Shown here: piece after piece, positions 11,401-21,077 of the stretch | Layout: the number at the start of each line of letters is the position of its first letter | Numbering within the stretch: the first letter of the stretch is position 1 | Origin: JAZGGS01 sp963764825 | Lineage (GTDB): Bacteria; Bacteroidota; Ignavibacteria; Ignavibacteriales; Ignavibacteriaceae | Direction: 5' to 3' | DNA: 64,000 bases | Assembly (NCBI GenBank): GCA_963764825.1 | Contig: CAVXUA010000005.1 | Location: forward strand, 62,001-126,000 | The notes under the pieces: model-generated | Told to the model about the DNA's origin: nothing | What the model saw: only the letters and a program-made list of their open reading frames with translations | Databases searched by the model: none | Translations under genes and position numbers: made by a program

Positions 11401-11996
11401 GATCGTTTTCAATCATTGCTTTCATATCATCTGAATTTAATTGCTTCTATCTTCATAACTTCGTGTGATGTACGGAAACCATCGAAAAAATGAAGAAAAG
11501 GAATTCTTGATTTTAATGTTGCAGCTTGTGAAATCAAAGCAAAATCCATTACTTCCTGCGGATCGTTTGACGAAAGAAGACCAAAACCGGTTTGGCGTGC
11601 TGCCATAACATCGCTGTGATCGCCAAAAATAGAAAGTGCATGCGCAGCTACCGAGCGTGCAGAAACATGGAAAACCGTTGGAGTAAGTTCTCCGGCAATT
11701 TTGAACATGTTGGGTATCATTAAAAGTAAGCCCTGAGAAGCAGTAAAAGTAGTGGTTAGTGCACCGCTTTGTAGAGCACCGTGAACACTACCGGAAGCAC
11801 CTCCCTCACTCTGCAGTTCGCTTACTGTGGGAATCATTCCCCAAATATTTTTCTTATCAACTGCAGCCCAGGCATCGCACCATTCGCCCATATTTGAAGA
11901 AGGTGTGATGGGATAAATCGCAATTACTTCGTTAGTATTAAATGCAACATAAGCTGCTGCTTCATTTCCATCTATAGTTACTTTTTTTCTTTCCAT
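8406..11996 (-). CDS. nifJ: Pyruvate:ferredoxin (flavodoxin) oxidoreductase, three frameshifts
   Basis: Four consecutive pieces (189, 680, 113 and 215 residues) together match the ~1190-residue single-chain enzyme, which converts pyruvate and CoA to acetyl-CoA, CO2 and reduced ferredoxin. The N-terminal domain I starts MERKKVTIDGNEAAAYVAF and has YPITPSS. Two [4Fe-4S] motifs (CIQCNKCVIVCPHA and CTGCALCVDVCPA) lie near 9690-9930. The thiamine-diphosphate region is CSGCGETPY, then GDGWAYDIGYGG. Frame changes near 11430, 9415 and 9115 are single-base; for example, one extra T in the codons after EAIK at 11430 breaks AIKSDDMKA. The enzyme is central to anaerobic metabolism, so these are more likely sequence errors than decay. 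Confidence 0.9.
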
Positions 11997-12433
11997 TTTT
12001 TATCCAATTAATTTTCTAAAAAGCTGTGAAAATTTAGTCTTCTAAAGACCCAACAATTATACCATTACCTATTCTTCAATTCCGGTAAGTATAACTATAA
12101 TTGTACGATAATTAGTCGCATCCCGGAGAATTATCAAACAATGGTTTCCCAATTATAAGAATTTGGCAATTTACATAAAAAACAATACTGAATGAATTTT
12201 AATAGTTTGCCTTAAGCAGTTTAAATCGCACGAATCGCAGAGTGGATGCTGATTTTTTGCTATTTTCTGATAAAATATAGTTAGAGTAAAAATGTTTTGG
12301 AGAAATGTTATCTTTCAACTTTATTTAATTTCAATGGAAATGATATTAAATAATTCATTATTTTTAGCTGTAAGGTTAGCTGTTTCTACTTTAATTCTAA
12401 CTAATAAATCACATCTATCATTAAGGAGGATTT
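11997..12433. other. 437-base intergenic region between divergent genes
   Basis: This AT-rich gap separates the divergent nifJ and small membrane protein genes, so both promoters should lie here. I see no convincing -33/-7 pair of the Bacteroidota type, no RNA gene and no long inverted repeat. Confidence 0.5.
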
Positions 12434-12694
12434 ATGGATCAGCAAGTTACTAATTATACACCAATGACCATTGGAGACTGGCTTATAACTTTAATTATAA
12501 CCTACATACCATTTGTAGGATTGATAATGTTGTTTGTTTGGGCTTTTGGTGGCGATACGCATCCCAGTAAAAAAACGTGGGCACAGGCAACTTTAATTAT
12601 GTTTGCTATTATGATAGTGCTTGCAATTCTATTCTTCAGTTTAATGGCTTCAATTATCGGAGGATTTTTCAGCAATTATTCTTCTTATTCATAA
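12434..12694 (+). CDS. Small two-helix membrane protein
   Basis: The 86-residue product has two hydrophobic segments (about residues 13-36 and 54-78) separated by a polar loop, FGGDTHPSKKTWAQA. Such proteins are widespread in Ignavibacteria and Bacteroidota and have no assigned function. A strong AAGGAGG site lies 6 bases before the ATG, and a good terminator follows at 12717. It is therefore a complete single-gene transcription unit, which argues that it is real despite its size. Confidence 0.7.
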   Translation: MDQQVTNYTPMTIGDWLITLIITYIPFVGLIMLFVWAFGGDTHPSKKTWAQATLIMFAIMIVLAILFFSLMASIIGGFFSNYSSYS

Positions 12695-12716
12695 GAAGAT
12701 AAACATAGCATTTTTT

Positions 12717-12744
12717 AAGGGGCTTTTATTAGCCCCTTTTTTAT
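12717..12744 (+). terminator. Rho-independent terminator of the small membrane gene
   Basis: Stem AAGGGGCT (12717-12724) pairs perfectly with AGCCCCTT (12731-12738) across a 6-nt loop and is followed by a T-rich tract. It lies 23 bases after the stop codon. Confidence 0.85.
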
Positions 12745-12773
12745 TTATTGGTAATAATGAGATGCGTAGTTAT

Positions 12774-13859
12774 TCAACCATGCCTTATAACAATTATATC
12801 TCCATCCTTCATAGTATATTCTTTTCCTTCCAAACGCCACGTGCCCTCCTCCTTTGCAGCGGAGAATGAACCTGCTTTAACAAAATCATCGTTATGAACA
12901 ACTTCTGCACGGATGAATTTTTTAAAGAAATCTGTATGAACTTCACCAGCTGCTTCCTGAGCATTCGATCCTTTCCTTACTGTCCATGCGCGGCATTCAT
13001 CTTCGCCAACAGTAAAAAATGATTGAAGCCCCAGCAGATCGTATGATTCTCTTATTATTCCGTTTAATGCTGATTCATTAATTCCGTATTCATCCATAAA
13101 AACCTGTGCTTCTTCATCTGGCAGCTCAGACATTTCCTGCTCTATCTTACCGAAGATGCAAATGGCTTTAGTGTTTTTACTTAACTTCTGTTTCGCAAGT
13201 TCGTTTAAATACTTTTCAGCATCGCCTGCCTGGTTTTCATCAAGGTTAAGTGCAATAAGCATCGGCTTAACTGATAGAAGCTGGTATGCTTTTAATACTT
13301 TAAGTTCATCATCTTTTAATTGAGCATCACGCAGAGGTTTTTCTGTTTCCTGCAAAATTTCATTGCATTTTTCTAAAATTGGCAGTTCCCATTTCAGCGC
13401 ATCGTCCTGTGTCTTTTGTATCTGCTTTTTAATATTTGCAATTCTTTTTTCCAATATTGCCATATCAGAAATAATAAACTCAGTTTCAAAGGCATCAATA
13501 TCTCTAAACATATCAATGGAACCATCCGGATGCAGCACAAGTTCGTTTTCAAATAATCTTACCACCTGGATAAGCGCATCTGCATTTTTTACTTTGCCCA
13601 AAAAATTGCTTGTAAACTGAGTGGAGCCGGAATCACCTTTATGCAGTCCAACAATATCCAGCACTTCTATAGTTGCACTTACTTTCTTTTTAGGATTGAA
13701 TATTTCGGTTAGTTTATCTAATCTTTCATCGGGGACTTTAATAACGCTCTGGTGTGTTTCCACTTTTACCAGCGATGCCGGATCGAGATGAGTTTTTGTA
13801 ATTGTCTGAAACAAAGTTGATTTACCCGAATGGGGTAATCCTACTATTCCTATTTGCAT
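12774..13859 (-). CDS. YchF-like P-loop ATPase (OLA1/YchF family, divergent)
   Basis: The 361-residue protein has the YchF layout: an N-terminal G domain with P-loop GLPHSGKST, VPDERLDKLTEIFNPKK, a DIVGL switch II and an NLDE motif in place of NKxD. NxxE explains the ATP preference of the family. A coiled-coil insertion (about 140-190) and a C-terminal TGS-like DUF933 domain (WTVRKGSNAQEAAGEVHTDF) follow. YchF binds ribosomes and is linked to stress responses. The usual GLPNVGKST and EGLGNQFL motifs are changed here, so this may be a divergent orthologue or a separate paralogue. It is convergent with the small membrane gene and complete. Confidence 0.8.
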   Translation of the reverse strand: MQIGIVGLPHSGKSTLFQTITKTHLDPASLVKVETHQSVIKVPDERLDKLTEIFNPKKKVSATIEVLDIVGLHKGDSGSTQFTSNFLGKVKNADALIQVVRLFENELVLHPDGSIDMFRDIDAFETEFIISDMAILEKRIANIKKQIQKTQDDALKWELPILEKCNEILQETEKPLRDAQLKDDELKVLKAYQLLSVKPMLIALNLDENQAGDAEKYLNELAKQKLSKNTKAICIFGKIEQEMSELPDEEAQVFMDEYGINESALNGIIRESYDLLGLQSFFTVGEDECRAWTVRKGSNAQEAAGEVHTDFFKKFIRAEVVHNDDFVKAGSFSAAKEEGTWRLEGKEYTMKDGDIIVIRHG

Positions 13860-13926
13860 AAATGCCTCGTAGTTACAATATCCATTTTTACAAATATAAT
13901 AAACTTTAAAATTGAAAGTTTTTCAC

Positions 13927-13934
13927 TATATTTG
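13927..13934 (+). promoter_or_regulatory. Possible Bacteroidota-type -7 box
   Basis: TATATTTG matches the TAnnTTTG consensus 36 bases upstream of the M48 peptidase ATG. No good -33 TTTG is seen at the usual spacing, so the assignment rests on one element only. Confidence 0.35.
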
Positions 13935-13969
13935 AACTTAATACTACTTATAACTAACAGGTTAATAAG

Positions 13970-14773
13970 ATGAAACTAATAAAATATTTTTTCGTAGTTG
14001 TTATAACTTCGTCAACAATTTTTATTTCATGCAGCACAGTTCCGTTAACGGGAAGATCACAGTTAAATATGATACCGGACAGCGAAATGCTTGCAATGAG
14101 TTTTCAACAATATGGTCAATTCCTAAATGAAAATCCGTTAAGCAATAACCAGGCAAATGTAGATATGGTTAGGCGTGTTGGATTAAACATTCAAATTGCT
14201 GTTGAAGATTATATGGCACAAAATAATCTTTCAGAAAATCTTGAGGGATATAACTGGGAGTTTAATCTTGTTGAAAGCGACCAGGTAAATGCATGGTGTA
14301 TGCCTGGTGGGAAAGTAGTTGTGTACACCGGAATACTCCCAATCACACAAGATGAAGAAGGTCTTGCAGTTGTTATGGGTCACGAAATTGCACACGCGCT
14401 TGCCGAGCATGGAAATGAGAGAATGAGTCAGCAATTACTACAGCAAGTAGGCGCTATAGGATTGATGGTTGCAATGAAAGATGAACCTGTACAAACGCAA
14501 GCCCTATGGATGACGGTTTATGGAGTTGGAACTACAGTGGCTGTAATGCTTCCTTACAGCAGAACTCACGAAAGCGAAGCTGATCACTTAGGATTAATAT
14601 TTATGGCAAAGGCTGGATACGATCCACAAAAAGCCCCCGAATTCTGGCAAAGGATGGCTGCCGGTAAAGAAGGCGAACCGCTTGAATTTCTCAGCACTCA
14701 CCCGTCAAGCCAAACAAGGATAAATAATTTGAACTCCTGGATGCCGGAAGCTATGCAGTATTATAATAAATAA
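13970..14773 (+). CDS. M48-family zinc metallopeptidase lipoprotein
   Basis: The signal peptide ends in a lipobox (FISC, Cys about residue 21) followed by STVPLTGRSQ, typical of envelope M48 peptidases such as LoiP/YfgC-type lipoproteins. The zinc motif HEIAHALAEH starts near residue 137, and HESEADHLG near residue 200 supplies the third ligand. It probably acts in the periplasm, degrading misfolded outer-membrane or envelope proteins. The length of 267 residues is normal for the single-domain members without TPRs. It is intact, followed by its own terminator, and appears monocistronic. Confidence 0.9.
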   Translation: MKLIKYFFVVVITSSTIFISCSTVPLTGRSQLNMIPDSEMLAMSFQQYGQFLNENPLSNNQANVDMVRRVGLNIQIAVEDYMAQNNLSENLEGYNWEFNLVESDQVNAWCMPGGKVVVYTGILPITQDEEGLAVVMGHEIAHALAEHGNERMSQQLLQQVGAIGLMVAMKDEPVQTQALWMTVYGVGTTVAVMLPYSRTHESEADHLGLIFMAKAGYDPQKAPEFWQRMAAGKEGEPLEFLSTHPSSQTRINNLNSWMPEAMQYYNK

Positions 14774-14824
14774 GTGACAAAACTTTTTGGTTCTGCTTTA
14801 ATCTCTTAAATATATTTTTTACAT

Positions 14825-14862
14825 AAAAGTTCAGTTTTAACAAAAGCTGAACTTTTATTTTT
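14825..14862 (+). terminator. Terminator after the M48 gene
   Basis: A perfect 10-bp stem (AAAAGTTCAG at 14825-14834 with CTGAACTTTT at 14847-14856) and a 12-nt loop precede a T-rich tail. Confidence 0.75.
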
Positions 14863-14899
14863 ATCTTACCAATTCCTTAACGAATACGGATATGAATTA

Positions 14900-15677
14900 A
14901 TGAAAAAAATAATATTTTTTATCTCGATCATCATATTAAACTTTACTAATTTCACCTATGCGCAGGTAAACACTGAACGATTTAGAGAAGATGCAGACAC
15001 AGTTGGATTTTCCGGGTTTGTAGATCTTGAAGGAATTTTAGCAACAGGAAATGCAGATTTTCAACTTATAAGTCTGGGAAGCAGATTAAACTATAATTGG
15101 GGCGATGATTATACTTTTCTTATTGCAAACGGCGGCCATGGATGCGAGAACGGCAATGCGTTTGTGGGACAAGATATTGGCTCACCTGCGGCATGTAGTT
15201 ACTACGGGTGAACTGTTACAAATAGAATTTTTTACACAATTTGATAACAACAAAAAGCGCCTGCTGTTAGAGCGCGAACTATTAGGCGGTGGTTTAAGAT
15301 TTAGAATTCTAAAAACGGAACATTTTAAATTCCGGCTCGGAACGGCTTATATGTTTGAAAATGAAAAGTATAATCTACCTGAAAATTCAATTCATCCACA
15401 TATAACATCTCTGCATAGGTTTACAAGTTATATTACTATAAAGTTAGATTTTGATAAAACGCTTTCATTTATTTCAACAACATATTATCAACCCCATATA
15501 GCGGATTTTAATGATTATAAACTCTTCTCAGAAAACGCTTTGCTGGTTGATGCGGGAGAAGTTTTTGATTTCTTTATAAAATTTAATCTAAGATATGATT
15601 CAAAATCTCCTGATACAATTAAAGAGTTTGATACGTTTTCCCGAATTGGTTTTTCGTTTAAGTTTGGCGGTGGTTAA
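14900..15677 (+). CDS. DUF481 outer-membrane protein, one frameshift
   Basis: A signal peptide (MKKIIFFISIIILNF, ending TYAQ) is followed by beta-barrel sequence with alternating hydrophobic residues: GFVDLEGILATGNADFQ, SRLNYNWGDDYTF and, in the second frame, ELLQIEFFTQFDNNKKRLLLE. The last strand ends FSFKFGGG. This matches the DUF481 family of 'salt-induced' barrels of about 260 residues. Near 15170 the frame changes by one base between AFVGQ and ILAHLRHV. The two halves together give the normal length, so the break may be a sequence error. Confidence 0.75.
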
Positions 15678-15872
15678 CAGTTAATTAAGTCAGATAGGTG
15701 TGCAAATGGAACAAGTAATACAAATTAATTTCCAACTTTACTGATGCTCATCTCAGCTTTTAACATCTTGCACGTATTCAGAATAAAAATAGAAAATGGA
15801 CCAAGCCTTTCTTATTATTGTAGTTAGTAATAAGTTGTGTAGTAGTGCATCAACACATGAAAGACTCAATCT

Positions 15873-16682
15873 ATGGATTACCAAGAAGACGGGTACCAGT
15901 GTTCTGATTGTGGTGCCACAGTACAAGTTGACACGGAAGTATGCCCAAAGTGTAATGCACCCTTGGAGGAATTCCAAACAGATACTGAATTTGAACTGAT
16001 TCCTGTTACTTCGAATCCTGCTGAAATCGCAATTCTTGAATCGTTCCTTAAGGACAACAACATCGAGTATTCCATTAATAATGATGCTATGGAATCAGTT
16101 TTTGGACTATCACTAGGCCACTCCCCCACACTGTTGGTTCGAAAAGATAAAGTTGATCTAACAGTACAACTACTTAATAGCTATAATGAGAAAAATATAC
16201 TATGTCTTTCAACCAGCGTACGGAAGAGTTCTCTAAAGGGTGTTGAAGGTTGGCTATTTTTCTTTTGCATGTTACTTATTCTGGCCCCGTTTATGGAATT
16301 ACCTTATATTATACTTTATTACATTGATACTTACAGCAATATACAGCGGTATCCCTTTTTTGAGACTGCTCTCAACATCGATATCGTCATTTCCATTTTG
16401 ATCTCATTTTATGGCATATATGCGGGAATAAACCTTTGGAGAATCCACCCAAATGCGATTAAGTCTGCAAACTTATTTCTCAATTTATATTTTGCATACA
16501 CGGTTGTGGCCTTCATTACAATTGCTGCAATCCTGCAAACATCTAATTTACCCTTCAATCAAGTTACACAAACTGCATTTGGCTATCTCCTACAAGATAC
16601 AATCAGATCAATTACTTTCCTGTTAATCTGGAAATCCTATCTTAAAAACTCTGAGAGGATTAAGAATACTTATGTGGTATGA
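15873..16682 (+). CDS. Zinc-ribbon, DUF2007 and DUF2569 membrane protein
   Basis: The N-terminal zinc ribbon is CSDCG...CPKC (residues 10-28). A DUF2007-like module (residues ~45-100; PAEIAILESFLKDNNIEYS) follows, then a four-helix DUF2569-type membrane domain (residues ~125-260; GVEGWLFFF, RIHPNAIKSANLFL). DUF2007 is described as a putative signal-transducing domain; no activity is established. There is no clear ribosome-binding site and no close neighbour on the same strand, so it is probably monocistronic. Confidence 0.75.
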   Translation: MDYQEDGYQCSDCGATVQVDTEVCPKCNAPLEEFQTDTEFELIPVTSNPAEIAILESFLKDNNIEYSINNDAMESVFGLSLGHSPTLLVRKDKVDLTVQLLNSYNEKNILCLSTSVRKSSLKGVEGWLFFFCMLLILAPFMELPYIILYYIDTYSNIQRYPFFETALNIDIVISILISFYGIYAGINLWRIHPNAIKSANLFLNLYFAYTVVAFITIAAILQTSNLPFNQVTQTAFGYLLQDTIRSITFLLIWKSYLKNSERIKNTYVV

Positions 16683-17016
16683 TGCTTAAACAACGGATTT
16701 TTTCGCAAGTAATAAAAAAAGCATCGGCGCACAGCCGCAAATACTACTTACTGATACTCATCCCGACTTTTTATATGTTGGGACCAAGTTTATTTTGCCG
16801 CATTGCTTTTCATAAATTTTTGATTTAGTCGTTACTTAATAGTAGCAACTACTTGCTTACCTTTTTTGAAAAACAATTGTTATAATTGAGAATAATAATT
16901 TAAAGTTCTTTTTAAAAGGAAAATTTGAATAGAAAAAGTTACTCCCAACAATATTCGTTTTCAAAAAATCAGCCGATCGCTGGATTTCTTCCTCCAAAAA
17001 ATATTAAAATCAATTT
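16683..17016. other. 334-base intergenic region, no gene seen
   Basis: The gap contains one small hairpin (TCCCGAC with GTTGGGA around 16761-16782, one G-U pair) without a T tract. Otherwise it is AT-rich sequence that should hold the phoH promoter. No RNA gene or ORF can be supported. Confidence 0.4.
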
Positions 17017-18356
17017 ATGACCAAAAAACCTAAAATTTTCATACTGGATACAAATGTAATTCTACATGATTCAAGCTGCATTCATCAATTTGAAGAGAAT
17101 GATGTGGTTATTCCCTTAACAGTTATAGAAGAACTTGACCAGTTTAAGAGGGGAAGCCAGGTTATAAATCTTAATGCGCGTGAGTTTACCCGCACACTCG
17201 ATTCACTTACAGGTGAAGATATTTTTAACGGTGGAGTTTCCATTGGTGAAGGAAAAGGACAATTGAGGATTGCAATTTCAAGAGGAATTTCGCAGGAGAT
17301 TAAAGACATATTTAAAGAAGATACTCCCGATCACAGGATACTTGGTGTTGCATTTAATTGGCATAAGAAATTTAAAGATGAGAACATGATTGTCCTGGTA
17401 ACGAAGGATGTGAACCTAAGAATGAAAGCCAAGGCGCTTGGTATTCCCGCACAAGATTATACTACTGATCGTGTGAGCAGCATTGAAGAATTATACAGCG
17501 GGAAACAGGTGCTTGAAGATTTTGATGATGAGGTAATAGTAGAGCTTTACCAACCGCCCGTTTGAAGTTCCTGCAAAACCATTACTCGACCGACATAAAC
17601 GGGGATGCTCTGCCAAACAAGTTTTTCATCCTGCGCAATCTTAACAGGTCAGTGCTTGCAAACCTGGACCAGGAGAAAGAGCATTTAAGAAAAATTGATA
17701 AAAATGTTATTTATGGTATAACACCACGCAACGCTGAACAAACCTTTGCAGTAGATGCACTTTCAAATAACAACATCAGGCTTGTATCAATGACTGGAAA
17801 AGCCGGAACTGGTAAAACTCTTTTAGCACTGGCAAGTGCGTTGCATGTTCGTAAGAATTACCGCCAGATTTATATTGCCCGTCCCATTGTTCCATTAAGC
17901 AATAAAGATATCGGTTACCTGCCGGGAGATGTTGAAAGCAAACTTGCACCATATATGCAGCCATTGTGGGATAACTTAAAAGTTATACAGGATCAATATT
18001 CGGAAACCGATAAGCACTACCAGATTATTGAAAATATGCTGAAAGATGAAAAGCTGGTAATTGAAGCTCTTTCCTACATAAGGGGAAGAAGTTTGCAGCG
18101 AATATTTTTTATAGTTGATGAAGCACAAAACCTAACTCCGCACGAAATTAAAACCATTATAACCCGAGCCGGTGAAGGTTCAAAGATTGTTTTTACAGGA
18201 GATGTTTACCAGATAGATCATCCTTATCTCGATGGACAATCAAACGGACTTTCTTATTTAATTGACAGATTTAAAGGACAGAAACTTTACGCACATATAA
18301 ATTTGGAAAAAGGTGAGAGAAGTGAATTAGCAGAATTAGCTAGTAATTTACTTTAA
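17017..18356 (+). CDS. PhoH2: PIN nuclease domain plus PhoH ATPase, probably one frameshifted gene
   Basis: The first half (17017-17565) is a PIN domain with acidic metal ligands (ILDTNVILHD, TVIEELD, LVTKDVNLRMKA). The second half (17562-18356) is the PhoH P-loop ATPase, with Walker A GKAGTGKT, IARPIVPLSNKDIGYLPG and Walker B FIVDEAQNL. PhoH2 proteins are single chains of about 440 residues that couple RNA cleavage to helicase activity. Here the PIN stop TGA overlaps a TTG start by four bases, so translation of two coupled chains is possible. A single missing or extra base near 17555 would restore one ORF (…QPPFEVPAKP), which I think more likely. Confidence 0.85.
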
Positions 18357-18384
18357 CAAAGTATACTATATACTTTATTTTTGT

Positions 18385-18957
18385 TCAACCATTCAAGCAG
18401 TTTTTCAAATATTTTTCCCGCCAGTTCTTAGCAAATTCAGCTAAGTGAGGAAACTCTTCCTCGTTGTAACCATACATCAACATTTCCTTATGAACTTCTT
18501 CAAAACTAACATCAGAATTTTTAAGACGATAAATAGCTGTTACAATTCCTGTGCGATCTTTCCCTCCTAAACAATGGTACATTACAGGTTGGTTTTGCTG
18601 ATTCTCAATAATTCTTAAAATGTTGTTTAAATCAGCAGTATCGGGTACTTCTCTTCCATCCATTGGTACATGAAAATATTGAATACCGAGACTATCACAG
18701 ATTCTGCTTTCCCATAAATGATTTTCTTCACTCCCACGCAAGTTAATGATTGTTTTTAAACCATGCTTTTGCATAACAGCAATAGATTCTATGGAAGGTT
18801 GAGCAGAACGCCAAATGCCATCATCTACTATATGAAAATTAAATTGCTTATCACTTACAGAAGTTTCGGGAGGAATATAAGTATTTGCTTCTTCTTTCCT
18901 GGATTCGCAACATATAACAATGATATATATTAAAATAAAAGCAATGAATATTTTCAT
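18385..18957 (-). CDS. Dual-specificity/tyrosine phosphatase-like lipoprotein
   Basis: The N-terminus is a short hydrophobic leader ending ICCES, a possible lipobox, so the 190-residue protein is probably anchored outside the inner membrane. WRSAQP and LKTIINLRG are the usual early motifs of bacterial DSP-like phosphatases. The catalytic loop HCLGGKDRTG (C-x5-R) lies near residue 137, and the acidic loop VPMDGREVPD precedes it. The substrate is unknown. It is convergent with the phoH gene and ends 28 bases from it. Confidence 0.8.
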   Translation of the reverse strand: MKIFIAFILIYIIVICCESRKEEANTYIPPETSVSDKQFNFHIVDDGIWRSAQPSIESIAVMQKHGLKTIINLRGSEENHLWESRICDSLGIQYFHVPMDGREVPDTADLNNILRIIENQQNQPVMYHCLGGKDRTGIVTAIYRLKNSDVSFEEVHKEMLMYGYNEEEFPHLAEFAKNWREKYLKNCLNG

Positions 18958-19005
18958 AAGGTTCAGTGATCCTAACAGTTTAAGTTTGATAAAGTTAGAT
19001 ACTAA

Positions 19006-19476
19006 TTAGTTATACAACCAATATCCTCTAAGCCAAGGCTCCCATGCATATGTGTCTCCAAAATCCTTTCCAGGATATACTTCATCCCAACTCAAATAAT
19101 CCGATGCCCTAATCTGTGTAAATCCAGGCAGGCACTATTTCTGTATATGCTATCACTTCTATTGGCTGTTCCCTGTATAATTTGAATGTTGCTAGTCCGG
19201 CTTTAAAATAGCAATTCTCTGAACCTAGTGTAACAAAAAAAGTAGTTGTTTCCCCTCCGATCCTTAATTATATCAACCCTTACGGGGATAGAAGTTATTC
19301 GACTATCGCAACTTAAGGAATCAGTTGTATTATCCTTTAATAAAATGTTTCCAGTCTGCCTTTACAGTAACAGTAATATAGTCCGGTTTTGGCTCTTCCT
19401 CTTCCTCACATCCTTCAGTAAAAGCACCGGAAATAAAAAGTAATCCCAATAATGAAATAATTATTTTCGTTTTCAT
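19006..19476 (-). pseudogene. Small lipoprotein broken by three frameshifts
   Basis: The ATG at 19476 opens MKTKIIISLLGLLFISG with a lipobox-like EGC, then a Glu-rich stretch (EEEEEP) and YITVTVKADW. From there the sense passes through three further frames: DNTTDSLSCDSRITSIPV, then GSENCYFKAGLATFKLYRE, then SWDEVYPGKDFGDTYAWEP, ending in a TAA at 19006. Joined, these give a lipoprotein of about 155 residues that I do not recognise. No single frame exceeds about 50 codons. Confidence 0.5.
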
Positions 19477-19599
19477 AAATCAGCCCTCAATTGTTTAAGT
19501 GAGCAAAAAATATCCTTCATACTAAATTGAATTAATTATTTCATATTTGCAAGAAAAATAAACTTAGCAATTGGCTAATGTTTTTAATTGGCAAGCAAT

Positions 19600-19629
19600 A
19601 ATAAAAAAGGCGATCAAGTAGATCGCCTT
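19600..19629 (-). terminator. Terminator of the hslVU operon
   Basis: A perfect 9-bp stem (AAGGCGATC at 19607-19615 with GATCGCCTT at 19621-19629) around a 5-nt loop is followed on the minus strand by TTTTTT. It lies 22 bases beyond the hslU stop. Confidence 0.85.
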
Positions 19630-19650
19630 AATTAGGAAATAAATTTTAAA

Positions 19651-21060
19651 TTAAAGTATAAACTTACTCAAGTCCCTGTCTTTAACAATCTTATCAAGTT
19701 TATCTTTAACAAACTCAGCGGTTATTTTAACTGTTTCAGATGGAACTTTATCAGGAACATCAAAAAGTATTTCATCCAGTAAAGTTGTAAGGATAGTGTG
19801 TAGCCGTCTTGCGCCAATGTTTTCAACCTGTTCGTTAACCTGGGTTGCAATTTTTGCAATCTCGCAAATTCCTTCTTCTGTAAAATCTAATTTAACACCT
19901 TCAGTTTCCAGTAATGCACAATACTGTTTTAAAAGTGCATTCTGCGGGGTTGTAAGTATCTTAACAAAATCATCTTCGGTTAAACTTAAGAGCTCAACAC
20001 GTATTGGAAATCTTCCCTGCATTTCCGGGATAAGATCAGAAGGTTTGGAAACATGAAATGCACCCGAAGCAATAAACAAAATGTGATCGGTTTTTACTAT
20101 TCCGTATTTTGTGTTTACATTAGTTCCTTCAACAATAGGTAAAAGATCTCTTTGCACGCCTTCACGCGAAACATCAGGTCCTTGCGATTTACTGCCGTTA
20201 CCGGCAACTTTATCAATCTCATCAATAAATACTATTCCCGATTCTTCAACTTTACGGATAGCTTCCTGCTGCACGGTTTCCATATCGATCAGTTTTTGTG
20301 CTTCTTCCTGTGCCATAAGCTTTCTTGCTTCCGCAATGGTAGTTTTTCTTTTCTTTCTTTTCTTCGGCATAATGTTCCCCATAATTTCCTGGATGTTTAT
20401 CCCCATATCATCCATTCCCATCGGACCCATAACCTGCATGCCAATTGCAGGTAGAGCCTGTGAATCGAACTCGATCATTTTTTCATCCATCTCACCTTTT
20501 TTCAATTTCTGCTTCATCCATTCGCGGGTCTTTTCATTTTTATATTCTTCCGATTCATCTTCCTTTTGCTTTACCTCTGCCGGTTGAGGTTCTGTTCTTA
20601 CAGGTTGAACCGGTTGTTGTGGTTTTCTAACCGGTGGAATAAGAATATCGAGTATTCTTTCATCCGCCATCTCTTCGGCTTTCGGCTGAACCTCTTTTGT
20701 TTTTTCTGCCTTAACCATGTTTACACCAAAATCGGTAAGGTCTCGTATCATCGATTCTACATCTCTTCCAACGTAACCAACTTCTGTAAACTTAGAAGCT
20801 TCAACTTTTATAAAAGGAGCTGCGGTAAGTTTAGCAAGCCGCCTTGATATTTCAGTTTTACCAACTCCCGTTGGTCCTATCAAAATAATATTATTTGGAA
20901 GTATTTCTTCCCGCAAAACATCTTCCACCTGCTGCCTGCGCCACCTATTCCTTAATGCAATAGCAACAGCACGTTTTGCATCGGTTTGCCCGATGATATA
21001 ATTATTAAGCTCTTCAACAATTTTTGTTGGTGTAAGTTCTTTCATTGACTTGTTTGACAT
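19651..21060 (-). CDS. hslU: ATP-dependent protease ATPase subunit HslU
   Basis: The 469-residue AAA+ unfoldase feeds substrates to the HslV peptidase in the cytoplasm. It begins with ELTPTKIVEELNNYIIGQ. Walker A is GPTGVGKT (near residue 62), EVGYVGRDVESMIRDL is the family signature and Walker B is VFIDEIDKV (near 280). The C-terminal DLSKFIL tail is the segment that docks into HslV. The intermediate I-domain (about 105-245) is rich in Pro, Gln, Lys and Glu, as often seen in this phylum. It starts 17 bases after the hslV stop and is the last gene of the operon. Confidence 0.95.
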   Translation of the reverse strand: MSNKSMKELTPTKIVEELNNYIIGQTDAKRAVAIALRNRWRRQQVEDVLREEILPNNIILIGPTGVGKTEISRRLAKLTAAPFIKVEASKFTEVGYVGRDVESMIRDLTDFGVNMVKAEKTKEVQPKAEEMADERILDILIPPVRKPQQPVQPVRTEPQPAEVKQKEDESEEYKNEKTREWMKQKLKKGEMDEKMIEFDSQALPAIGMQVMGPMGMDDMGINIQEIMGNIMPKKRKKRKTTIAEARKLMAQEEAQKLIDMETVQQEAIRKVEESGIVFIDEIDKVAGNGSKSQGPDVSREGVQRDLLPIVEGTNVNTKYGIVKTDHILFIASGAFHVSKPSDLIPEMQGRFPIRVELLSLTEDDFVKILTTPQNALLKQYCALLETEGVKLDFTEEGICEIAKIATQVNEQVENIGARRLHTILTTLLDEILFDVPDKVPSETVKITAEFVKDKLDKIVKDRDLSKFIL

Positions 21061-21077
21061 ATCTGATTCATTTCTCC

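Noticed and set aside
16683..17016. tRNA or small RNA gene in the gap before phoH
   Set aside because: No cloverleaf or conserved T-loop sequence could be drawn; only a weak 7-bp hairpin is present.
20111..20587. Plus-strand 158-residue ORF opposite hslU
   Set aside because: It is Ser-, Phe- and Cys-rich and exactly antisense to a well-conserved gene, as expected of a shadow frame.
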